NCBI GenBank assembly: GCA_024364735.1
Contig: JAGFNQ010000864.1
Location: 78,608 to 142,607, forward strand
DNA length: 64,000 nt
Reading direction: 5' to 3'
Source: Boesenbergia rotunda
Taxonomy: Eukaryota; Streptophyta; Magnoliopsida; Zingiberales; Zingiberaceae
The position numbers and the translations under genes were made by a program. Positions 34,188 through 43,850 of this stretch are shown piece after piece (positions within the stretch are counted from its first letter, which is position 1; every line of letters begins with the position of its first letter). The notes beneath the pieces were generated by a model that saw nothing but the letters and a program-made list of their open reading frames with translations, made no database searches and had not been told where the DNA came from.

Positions 34188-34663
34188 TGTTAGGATGTAT
34201 ACTAAAAGTCTTGCTTTTGGTTAGAATACATTTACATTTTAAAGAGAATCACAAAATCACACAGTGCATATTTATATTAGTATATGCACAAAATGTCTCA
34301 TACTTGGCATTGTAGATAACATGGTGCGTGGTGTCGTACAGAAAATCATGTTATCAAGTTCCTTGCAGAAGTATAAAGAAAGAAGCTCACAACCGAGATG
34401 TTATCAAGTTCCTTGCAGAAGTATCAAGTTCTATGCGTGGTGTCACACAGAAGATCATCTTTTCCGCGGTTAATTATTCCGGAAAGTTACAAGCCTTAAC
34501 TTTGCTTTTGGCTAAGTTGTGACTTGGATTAATTAACACGATGACGAGACGGTCGTTTGGGAGACGGGTCTCTATTCAGATTAAATTTTAATCTGTAGAC
34601 ATAGAGAGGTCTCTCAGGTTTGACCCTGTGGTTGCTTGTGAAACCGCCAAGCTATACCCAACA
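34188..34663 (+). repeat. Cop-D 3' LTR, internally deleted and scrambled (476 bp)
   Basis: Starts TGTTAGGATGTATACTAAAAG and ends TATACCCAACA like the 5' LTR, but about 1.55 kb of the middle is missing. At the junction (34390-34460) two local pieces are repeated: ttatcaagttccttgcagaa occurs at about 34351-34370 and 34400-34420, and a second copy of the gcgtggtgtc.cacagaa.atcat segment follows at about 34434. The deletion ends in atcatcttttcc. Confidence 0.85.
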
Positions 34664-34668
34664 CATAA

Positions 34669-35060
34669 GGTAGAAGACCGCAAGGAATAGGGAAGGTATA
34701 AATCTCTCCCTAAGCTCCTTATGTTATTTTGTGTCTTTATACTTTGCTTCATCATTTCATGTATGTTATTTAATTATTTTGATTGTGAATCATAGTGAAT
34801 AATTAATTAACTAGACCCCGACCGTAAACACAAGAACCGGCGATCTACTCGTCGTCTCTTCCGTGGTCATTTGGTTAGAAGAATTACAAGGCTCGATCTT
34901 TGTGATTGGCCAAGTTGTAATTCGTACCGAACGATACGATGACGAGATGGTTGTTGGGAGACGGGTCTCCATTCGGATTAATTTTTAATCCGTAGACATG
35001 GAGAGGTCTCTTAAGGACGACCAAGTATTCGCTTAGGAAACCCGCCAAGCCATACCCAAC
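34669..35060 (+). repeat. Cop-C 5' LTR, second segment, with PBS missing
   Basis: It resumes after the second cataa (34664-34668) and matches the U5 half of the Cop-E LTR up to catacccaac at 35060. The next bases are gctgaggtttcc, where Cop-E has attggtatcagagctaaggt: about 14 bases, the whole PBS core, are deleted. Confidence 0.82.
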
Positions 35061-36074
35061 GCTGAGGTTTCCAGTTTTGTGTGTTTAGGATTAGTTAATT
35101 TTTTATATTTTTGTGTGCGTAGGCTAATTTTGTGTTGCAGACACTAGATTTCAACTTATCATGGCCAAATATTTGATGTGTGTGAATGGTTATGCAATTT
35201 TTGTAAATTAATTAATCCTCGGGGTTGACGAGGCTAGGTAGTATTTAATTTTTGAAATTGAATACGACACCAGTTTAGCCAAGCTTTTTGTTTACTTTTG
35301 ATCTAAATATCATGTACACTCCTTTGTGGAGTATAGGATCAATGATGTAAATAATTAGCTAGTCATCTCGGCTCGGAGGTCCCTCAAGGTGGCTTGCACA
35401 CAAGGAAGGGAGGAGCGGACGAGGTGACGACACGACTGGAGGCGCATTGGAGACCAAGGCCATGAAAAGTTGAAAAATCAAGGATTTTCTTCTTCATTAT
35501 GTTGGCTATGTACTTGTTGTATGCGTGCTAGTTAAAATTCTTCATAATAAATTACTAAGTGGGAGAGGGACCCTAAGGGTCCCGTGGCCTCCATTGCAAT
35601 CTGACATGTTATGCGAACAAGCCCGCGCATTGGCTCTGAGTGTCTTCTCCATAACGGATAGGCTTGTTCTGCGGATCACAAGGTCAGAAAAGATTGTAGG
35701 GAATTATTGAAGAGCGTGTGTACTTTCCCAACGGAAGGCACATAATCCTAAATAATTCTCTTAGAGTCGTGCAATGGTAAACACTTAGATACAAATATTA
35801 GTATCCTCCCCAACGGAGTCACTGCTAATAATTTGTAGGGCCGAAGTGAACCAACTATTGATCTTACTTGTCAAAAAGTTGGTTGACAAGATAGTAAGAT
35901 TGATGAGTAAAACCTTCTCTGACGAATGTAGGGTTCGTATACGACCACACTAACGTGGCATGCGAATTCTCGGTGTTTGAGGTATTGGTTGATTACGAAA
36001 ATTTATTGTTTTGATGAATCAATTTATTTTCGATTTCTAAAATAGTGTATGTTGTGATTCTCAAGATTTTCAAA

Positions 36075-37376
36075 ATGACCTTTAGCCCACTAGCAACAAT
36101 ACTTAAGGAGAATAAACTTACTGGACCCAACTATATTGACTGGAAGAGAATCTTTGACATTGTCCTTACAGCTGAAGAGTACAAATTTGTACTCACCGAA
36201 ATATGTCCTGATAGGCCTAGCGACAGATCTAGTGAAGAGTAGAGGGAGCAATACAAGAAATGGGTTAAGGCAGATGAGATGGCACGGTGTTACATTCTGG
36301 CATCCATGTCGAATGTATTGCAACATCAGCATCAGCTATGCCCACTTCTTGTGACATGATGCTGAACCTTCAGGAGCTCTTCGGGCACCAGAGTCGTGTC
36401 GCTAGGCAGCTAGCGATGAAGAATCTGATGACGACTACTATGGTCGAAGGGACACCCGTAAGGGATCATATTCTGAAAATGATGGCCCACCTCAATGAGA
36501 TTGAGGTTCTTGGAGGGCAAATCGATGGGGAAACCTAGGTCGATATAATACTCCAATCTCTGCCTAGGAGTTTTAAGCAGTTCCGGCTCAACTATAACAT
36601 GAATAAGCATGAGTATACGTTGGGGGAACTGCTAGGAGAACTCCAGGCGGCAGAGGGCCTTTTTCGTCAAAACTCGTAGACCTTGGTTACTCAGAAGGTT
36701 TCTACTTCTATGCCGAAAGGCAGGAAGAAGAAGAAAAAAGGTGGGTTCAAGAAGGCAGTAGCGGCAGCATCGCAGGGACCTCAGACTGGCGTGAAGAAGT
36801 CGAAACTTCACGTGTAAGCAAATTGGACACTGGAAGGCGGGCTGTCCTCGTCGTCAAGACAAAGGTATTTCTTCATGTCTAGTCGTTGAAACATGATTAG
36901 CGGTGCTATCTATCAGTACCTGGTGTGTAGATACGGGAGCCACTGATCATGCCTGGAATACTCTACAGGGATTCTACGAAACCCGACAGCTGGCTGATGG
37001 AGAAATCGTGGTCTACATGGGTAATGCTACGGAGGTGGCAGCAGTTGCAGTGGGAGATTTTTATTTGTCTTTTGAAAGAAATAAAGTGTTGGTTCTGAGA
37101 GATTACTTATATGTACCCTCGTTTAGAAAGAATTTAATTTCAGTTTCTAAGTTAATAAAGGATGGATATTCTGTTGCTTTTAATAACAGAGTTGTTATAA
37201 AATGAAATAGAGAGATTATCTGTTCGGGTACGATGGTAAGCAATCTGTACACTCTAGAACCAAAGACTCCCACGATGAAAACAGAAGTTAATAGCTCATC
37301 ATCTAACCTAAATAAGAGAAAGGAACCTTCTAAGATAAATTAGACGTATCTTTGGCACCTTAGGCTTGGTCATATT
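36075..37376 (+). pseudogene. Cop-C gag-protease-integrase pseudogene, truncated
   Basis: The ATG at 36075 opens the copia gag (FSPLATILKENKLTGPNYIDW), the same family as Cop-E. TAG at 36240-36242 probably replaces a Gln codon, and frameshifts follow near 36330 and 36535. The capsid core reappears at 36360-36650 (HLNEIEVLGGQIDGET, ELLGELQAAEGLF). The knuckle region near 36810 has lost bases (cgaaacttcacgtgtaagca), which shifts frame and removes the first Cys. The protease part (36903-37205) keeps WCVDTGATDHA and LRDYLYVPSFRKNLISVSKL. The integrase zinc site starts at about 37350 (WHLRLGHI) and is cut at 37377 by Lt-2. Confidence 0.82.
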
Positions 37377-38797
37377 TGTTAGTGCAGACAACACCCAAGT
37401 CGAACCTGTGTTTTGATACTGGCAAAGGGTTCAAAAGTTAAGATGTTATGTTAATCTAACATGCTCATTAAGTGTGCAGGAAACAAAGTCCTAACGAAGG
37501 GCTGCTAGGCACCTGGCGAAGGAATGCCAGGAGATAAAGCCCTAGCGAAGGACAGCTAGGCACCTGGCGAAGGAATGCCAGGATACAAAGCCCTGGCGAA
37601 GGACTGCTAGGCACCTGGCGAAGGAACGCCAGGATACAAAGCCCTAGCGAAGGACTGCTAGGCACTTGGCGAAGGAATGCCAGGATACAAAGCCATAGCG
37701 AAGGACTGCTAGGCACCAGGCGAAGGACTGCTTGGTGCTGAAGACCTGGCGAAGGACAGCTGGGCACCTGGCGAAGGACTGCTGGGCAAAAGTCTAACCG
37801 GAGGAGCCGGTTTGCAACAAGTAAATTCTCCTGAGAGAAGTAGGTGAGGACGCGTTCCCAGTCGAGGGAATAGTAAGCGTCGGTTCGACCTAGGGTTCCA
37901 TTTTGGAGACCCAAAGTCAGAACCAAGACAGCTAAGGCTGTATAATCATAACATATTCTTCTTTTATTGTATTTGCAACTAATCCTAGATGCAGGACCAA
38001 AGGAACGAGTCTCTGCAGCTCAGAACGCCTCAAGGGAGAGAGGCAGCAGCTGAGTAGGGCGCCCCGGAGTTCCCGGGCGCCCCCAAGGTCAAAGAAAAAC
38101 AAGTAAAGCAAGAGAATGCTTCGGAAGCTCACTGGGGGGGGCGCCCCCATGCTCCCGGGCACCCCCGTGCTCCCGGGCACCCCGGGCTCAAGCCAACGAA
38201 GCGGATAGAGTCAAGCCAGCGAGAAGCCAGCGGACCGAGTCAACCCGGGCGCCCCCAGACAACTGTCAGCCCTATTCAAGTGGGATAAGGGCTGACCGAG
38301 ACATGTTCGGATCGGCTGGCACGTGGGGGGGGGGGGGGGGCTCCCCCAACGTTCAGGGCGCCCCAGAAGGCTATAAATAGCCCCTCAACCCCAAGGCTTC
38401 AAACAACAAGTTTTCCAACGCCAATACGCTCTTCAACTCAGGCGCTCTACTCCAGAAATCCTCCATCTCGAGATTCTAGCGCCGACGACGACCCTACGCA
38501 CCGAAGAACGATCTAAACCGGGCGTCGGTAATGAAGAGTCAATTCTTAATTGTATTCTTACTGCACTTACTTCTGTACAACTGTTTGTAAGATTTTACGC
38601 AATTATAGTATTGCCCGTAGTAAACGGTCAAAGACCGTGGGCCTTGGAGTAGGAGCCGACCGCGACTCCGAACCAAGTAAATCCCTGTGTTTACGTTTGG
38701 TTTTCATGTTAATTTTCCGCTGTGCATTCTCTCTCTAAATCCGAAACGATTTACGATATTCACCCCCCCCCCTCTATCGTTTTCTCTCCATCCAACA
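37377..38797 (+). repeat. Lt-2 5' LTR (1421 bp)
   Basis: TGTTAGTGCAGACAACACC to TCCATCCAACA. TATAAATA at 38372-38379. A minisatellite of about 50-bp units (ggcgaaggactgctaggcacc and variants) spans about 37490-37790. GC palindromes (cgcccgggaac, gggcgcccc) lie at 38050-38230. Homopolymer runs of G (about 38327-38340) and C (38762-38772) are present. The minus-strand frame at 37468-37926 is a translation of the minisatellite. Confidence 0.88.
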
Positions 38798-38799
38798 AA

Positions 38800-38811
38800 T
38801 GGTATCAGAGT
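38800..38811 (+). other. Primer binding site of Lt-2
   Basis: TGGTATCAGAGT, two bases after the LTR; last base differs from the usual C. Confidence 0.85.
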
Positions 38812-39010
38812 GGGGTAGCTCAAATTTGGTGCAACCACCAATTTGAGAATTTTTCGGATTTTCTTCGATTTTTATTTTCTTTTACGAATTGTTATCGTTA
38901 ATCGAGAACGGTGCAACACCCCTTGATAAAATTTCTTTTTCTTCCCGCACTACTAATCCAAGACCATGTCTTGGTATATTTCTTTCCTTTTTACTCTTAT
39001 TTTCAGATAA

Positions 39011-40046
39011 ATGGCCATGCAAGAAGGATTCAGCACAGCCAGACCACCACTTTTCAGTGGGGAGGACTTCTCCTACTGGAAAAGTTGGATGGAGGTCCAC
39101 CTGAAAACTCAGGTGGACATGTGGATAATCATCCAGTCTGGACTGGAGATTCCAAAGAATGCTGAAGGAGTGCCACAGTCTTACGCTGAGTGGGATACCG
39201 CTCTGAAATGAAAAATTGAAGCTGATGCCAAAGCAACCCAGACACTTCAATGCGGCCTGACCAAGGAAGAGTTGAATCGGGTAGGACCATTCAACAGTGC
39301 AAAGGAGCTCTGGGGTAAGCTGATCAAGTTGCACGAAGGAACTTCAAATACTAGAATCAGCAAGAGAGATCTCCTCCTAAACAAGCTGTACATGATCAAG
39401 ATGAATGACAACAAAACAGCAACCCAGCTCCACTCCAGAATTTAGGAGTTAATGAACGGACTACACACAATCGGTCACATGGTAGAAAACCGTGACCTGA
39501 TAAGGTACGCTCTTAACGCTTTCCCGAGAAACACCTTGTGGGCATCTATGGTAGATGCATACAAGATTTCAAGGGACCTCTCTAAAATTAAGTTAGATGA
39601 ACTGTTTTCTGAATTAGAATTGCATGAGCAGACTAACTGCAATCTGGCCGAGAAAGGCATTGCTTTCGTTGCAGGTAAAGCTGGAAAGACAACCAAAAAG
39701 AAGCCTCCACCTGCAACCGAGTCTGATTCAGATTCAGACTCAGAAGACAACGAGGGAAATCGGCCAAAGCTGGTTCGACTAACCCGGGACTACTACAAAG
39801 AGCTAAAAAACTAGACCAACAGAAGAAAAGCCAGCCGAAGAAAAGAAGAACAAGCTGAACCCTCAAATGAAAAGAACAAACCCAACGTGACCTGTTATGA
39901 GTGCAAGAAGAAGGGCCACTACAAGACTGAATGCCCCAACCTGAAGGAAACAAAGAAGACGAGAAAGAAGAAGGCACTTCAGGCAACGTGGGATGAGTCC
40001 TCCTCCTCCGAAGAAGAAGAGGTCCCACAGTCAACCTGCTCGCACT
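39011..40046 (+). pseudogene. Lt-2 gag pseudogene
   Basis: The ATG at 39011 opens MAMQEGFSTARPPLFSGEDF, the same protein as Lt-1 gag. Stops at about 39209 (TGA), 39443 (TAG) and 39812 (TAG) divide an otherwise continuous capsid: TQTLQCGLTKEELNRVG, RISKRDLLLNKLYMIKM, MNGLHTIGHMV, LNAFPRNTLWASMVDAYK, LDELFSELELHEQT. The acidic Ser/Asp block (SDSDSDSEDNE) and the knuckle CYECKKKGHYKTEC (near 39893-39935) follow. The protein then becomes acidic and Ser-rich (ESSSSEEEEVPQ) and diverges at the n at 40047. In Lt-1 the frame goes on past this point. Confidence 0.85.
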
Positions 40047-40066
40047 NAAATGGAAAGACAAGTAGC

Positions 40067-41979
40067 TGTTAGGATGTATACTAAAAGCCTTGTCTTTTCT
40101 GTATGGACATCCACATTTTAAAGAGAATCACAACAACACTGATGCATGCTTATATTAGTATATGCATAATAGTCTGATACGTTGCATTGTATATAACATG
40201 GCGTGTGGTAACACATAGAAGATCATGTTATCAGTCCCTTGCATTGTATAAGTAGAGACTCACAACCGAGATGGAGTTGGACAAACCATCGAGATGGTTG
40301 TAGTGTAATTAGGTGTGGTTTGTTTTGACCATAGAATTACACTAGTTTGCTTTGTGTGCATTGAGCAGGACCAAAATAGAGACGATCCAATTTGTACTAA
40401 CTTTATAATTGGATCAGACCTTGATTTATTATGGAGTACAATATCTAAATCCCGATATAATAACGGGCACGTATATTTAGTATTTTATTTCTTTGATTTA
40501 CCAATGGGCGAGATTTATTCTATTAAATTGATAGACCTGGTAAGTAGGGAAATAATATTATGTACATGGTGTGCCGTTGATTATTGACGGAATCCGTGTC
40601 CTGGTGAGTCGGGATGATGATGCCCCCTTGATGAGCTCATAAGGTTCATCATGTTAAACCCTGCAGGTGGATTTGATCCAACATGATACTAAGGATGAGT
40701 GGTACTAGTCAAGGAATTAGATGTTGATTAATTAAAATTATCAGTAATTTAAATTAATCGACAGACATTCTATATCTTAAACACGGGGAGATGGATGTAC
40801 TCATAATAGGTGGAGCCCATATGAAAATATGGGGGTTGGTGAGGTAATTCAATGGAGATCCTTTAGTGGAATGAATCTTCATTAATAGATCGAGTCTGGA
40901 TCCATTAGCAGGCCAAGACCCAACTCCTTCTCATGGTCCCTATCGTAGCCTTATATATACCCCATGGTGACATGAAACCAAGGATCCGATTTGAACACAA
41001 GAAAGCCCTAAGTTTCTCCTCTCCTCTCCTTCTCTCTCTCCCTCTCTCCCTCTCTCAGCGCCGACTGCAATTTTCTCCAGAGGAGAAAACTTCTCCAAGG
41101 GAGAAAACTTTTCCAAGAACGCAACCTTCAAATTGGCTCACAACAGAAATTCTGTTGGATAGAAGGTTGCTCACGCATCTTGGGCAGAAGTTGAATTCGG
41201 TGGAGAACGCAGCCTTCACGCAGCCTTCTGTGGAGAAGGAAGGTTGCTCACGTAGGCTTCGGTGGAGAGCAAGAAGGTTGCTTGCTCACGCAACCTTCAG
41301 TGGAGAGCAAGAGAAAACTTGGAGAATTGCTCTTGCAATATCTGCTCAGGCACACTGTGCGAGCAGATTAATTGCTCATGCAATTTCTGGTCAGGAGCAC
41401 TGTGCGAGCAGTTTAATTGCTCACGGAAATTTTTGCTCCAAAGAAGACGAGGCGCCGACGGTGGAAGAAGGGAGTAGTAGGATTTGTGTTTAAATTTTCT
41501 TCTTCCTTGGAGTGGCCGGCAGAAGGAATCGACTTGGTAACCACGGTTCTTGGTAGATCATCGCCCATACGACGTCCGAGAGGGGAGGGTCATATGGAAG
41601 AAGATCGTAAGGTAAAGAGAGGTATATTTCTCTCTTGGCTCCTACTTTAAGTTCTATCATTTTATGTGGCATGTTAATTAATTATCATGATTGATTAATT
41701 GGTTAATTAATGTTTGCTAATTAATTATTGGACTCTGATAATAAACACAAAAACCGGCGATTCACTCGTCGTCTTTTCCGCAGTCGATCGGTTAAGTGAA
41801 TTACAAGGCTCGATCTTTGAGATTGGCTAAGTTGTAATTCGCATCGATTGATACGATGACGAGATGGTCGTTTGGGAGACGGATCTTCATTTGGATTAAT
41901 TTTTAATCCATAGACATGGAGAGGTCTCTCATGGATGACTAGGTATTCGCTTAGGAAACCCGCCATGTCATACCCAATA
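40067..41979 (+). repeat. Cop-E 5' LTR (1913 bp)
   Basis: TGTTAGGATGTATACTAAAAG to CATACCCAATA (the 3' copy ends CAACA). TATATATA at 40952-40959, followed by a CT-rich leader (41012-41058). A minisatellite of gaaggttgctcacgcaacctt-type units lies at about 41150-41320, and a pair of about 58-bp units (ttgctc.tgcaat..ctgctcagg) at about 41328-41440. The frames at 40933-41672 are LTR sequence. Confidence 0.9.
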
Positions 41980-41981
41980 AT

Positions 41982-41993
41982 TGGTATCAGAGC
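41982..41993 (+). other. Primer binding site of Cop-E
   Basis: TGGTATCAGAGC two bases after the 5' LTR. 42000-43042 is non-coding leader. Confidence 0.9.
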
Positions 41994-43042
41994 TAAGGTT
42001 TCCGGTTTTGTGTATTTAGAATTTGGTTAATTTTTTACACATTATCATATATGTTATTTTTGCTGGATGATATGTGGATGTGCATAGGCTAACTCTTTGT
42101 TGCAGGCACTAGATTCCAACTTATCATGGCTTAAATAATTGTTGTATGTGATTAATTGTGTATTATTGTAATTAATTAAATCCTCGGGGTTGACGAGGCT
42201 AGATAGATATTTAATTTTTGTAATTAAATATGACATATGTTTAGCCGAGCTTTTATTTACTTTCAATCTAGATTATTTGTATACTCCTTCATGGAGTATA
42301 GGATCGATGGATGTAAATAATTAGCTAGTCATCTCAGCTCGGAGATTCTTTCAATGGTGGCTTGCGCATGATATAGGGAGGAGCGGACGAGGTAACGACA
42401 CGACTGGAGGCACATTGGAGACCAAGGTCATGAAAGTTGAAAAATCTTGGATTTTTTTTATTTGTTTCTTTGGTTATGTGCTTGTTGTGTGTGTGCATGA
42501 AAATTCCTCAAATTAAATAACTAAGTGGGAGAGGGACCCCAAGGGTCTCGTGGCCTCCATTACAATCTGACAAGTGATGCGAACAAGCATGCGCGTCGGC
42601 TCTGAGTGTCTTCCTCCACAACAGATAGGCTTGTTCTGCGGATCACTGGGTCAGAAAAAATTATAGAAAGTTATTGAAGAGCGTGTGATTTTCCCCAACG
42701 GAAGACACATAATCGGAAATAATTTTCTCAGTGTTGTGTAATGGTGAGCACTTAGATGTGAATAATAGTATCCTCCCCAACGGAGTCACTGCTATTATTT
42801 GTAGGGTCGAAGTGAACCAACTATTAATTTTATTTGTCAAAAAGTTAGGTTGACAAGATAATAAAATTAATGGGTAAAACCTCCTCAAACGAATGTAGAA
42901 TTCGTATACGTCCACACTAACGTGGCATGCGAATTTCTCGGTGTTTTGAGGTGTTGGTTGATTTCGAAATTTATTGTTTGAGGAATCAATTTATTTTTGA
43001 AATCTAAAGTTGTGATTGTTGTGATTCTCAGGTAGTTTCAAA

Positions 43043-43850
43043 ATGACCTTTAACCCACTATCGACCATACTTAAGGAGAACAAACTTACTGGCCCCAATT
43101 ACATAGACTGGAAAAGAAACCTAGACATTGTCCTTACTGCTGAAGAGTACAAATATGTGCTCTTTGAGGAGTGTCCTGAAAAGTCTGGTGAGAACTCTGG
43201 TGAAGAGCAGAGGGAGCGCTATAAGAAGTGGGTCAAGGCAGATGAGATGGCGCGGTGCTACATTTTGGCATTTATGTTGAATGTATTACAACATCAGCAT
43301 CAGGCCATGCCCGCTGCTTATTATATGATGCAAAACCTCAAGGAGCTCTTCGGGCACCAGGGTCAGGCCGCTAGGCAGGTTGCGATGAAGAACTTGATGA
43401 CGGCTATCATGGTCGAAGGGACACACACGTGAGGGATCATGCCCTTAAGATGATGGCTCACCTCAATGAGATTGAGGTACTTGGAGCACAGATCGACGGG
43501 GAAACCCAGGTCGATATTATACTCCAGCCTTTGCCTAGGAGTTTTGAGCAGTTCCGACTCAACTACAACATGAACAAACATGAGTATACGTTGGGGGAAC
43601 TAATAGGAGAACTCTAGGCGGCAGAGGGACTTTTTTTGTCAAAGTTCTCAGGCCTTGGTTACTCAGAAGGTTTCTACTTCTGTGTTGAAAGGCAGGAAGA
43701 AGAAGAAACAAGGTGGGTCCAAGAAGGCAGCAGGATCGCAGGGACCTCGGGCTAGCGTGAAGAAGCCAAGAGGCAAGTACTTCACGTGTAAGCAAACTGG
43801 ACATTGGAAGGCAAACTGTCCCCGTCGTCAAGACAAAGGTATTTCTTCGT
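43043..43850 (+). pseudogene. Cop-E gag pseudogene
   Basis: The ATG at 43043 opens the copia capsid (FNPLSTILKENKLTGPNYIDW, IVLTAEEYKYVL). The frame is intact for 129 codons and then shifts at 43425-43432, where a CA run (acacacacg) carries two extra bases compared with Cop-C. The next frame (43429-43617) continues the capsid (HALKMMAHLNEIEVLGAQID, TQVDIILQPLP, FEQFRLNYNMNKHEYTLGEL) to a TAG. The nucleocapsid part (43655 on) is basic (GRKKKKQGGSKKAAG) with the knuckle KYFTCKQTGHWKANC: the first Cys has become Tyr. Confidence 0.85.

Larger units (their letters stand above)
26376..34663 (+). mobile_element. Cop-D: complete but dead Ty1/copia element nested in the Cop-C LTR
   Basis: LTRs at 26376-28410 and 34188-34663, target duplication cataa on both sides (26371-26375, 34664-34668), PBS after the 5' LTR and a polypurine tract before the 3' LTR. 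Gag is split by Lt-solo and pol is heavily decayed. Insertion in the Cop-C LTR is shown by the LTR sequence continuing on both sides. Confidence 0.9.
24911..37376 (+). mobile_element. Cop-C: Ty1/copia element, 5' part, carrying Cop-D
   Basis: The LTR starts TGTGATAGATGTGTATAC at 24911, is split by Cop-D at 26375/34669 and ends near 35060. The interior has gag, protease and the start of integrase up to 37376, where the Lt-2 LTR begins. The LTR sequence is the same family as Cop-D and Cop-E. The rest of pol and the 3' LTR are not found in the window. Confidence 0.82.
37377..40046 (+). mobile_element. Lt-2: Lt-family element, 5' LTR and gag
   Basis: LTR, PBS and gag in the + orientation, inserted in the Cop-C integrase (the five bases before the LTR are atatt). 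Similarity to the Lt-1 gag ends at the ambiguous base at 40047. No pol and no 3' LTR are seen. Confidence 0.82.

Noticed and set aside
37468..37926. Pro/Leu-rich repeated frame (152 codons)
   Set aside because: Direct translation of the Lt-2 LTR minisatellite.
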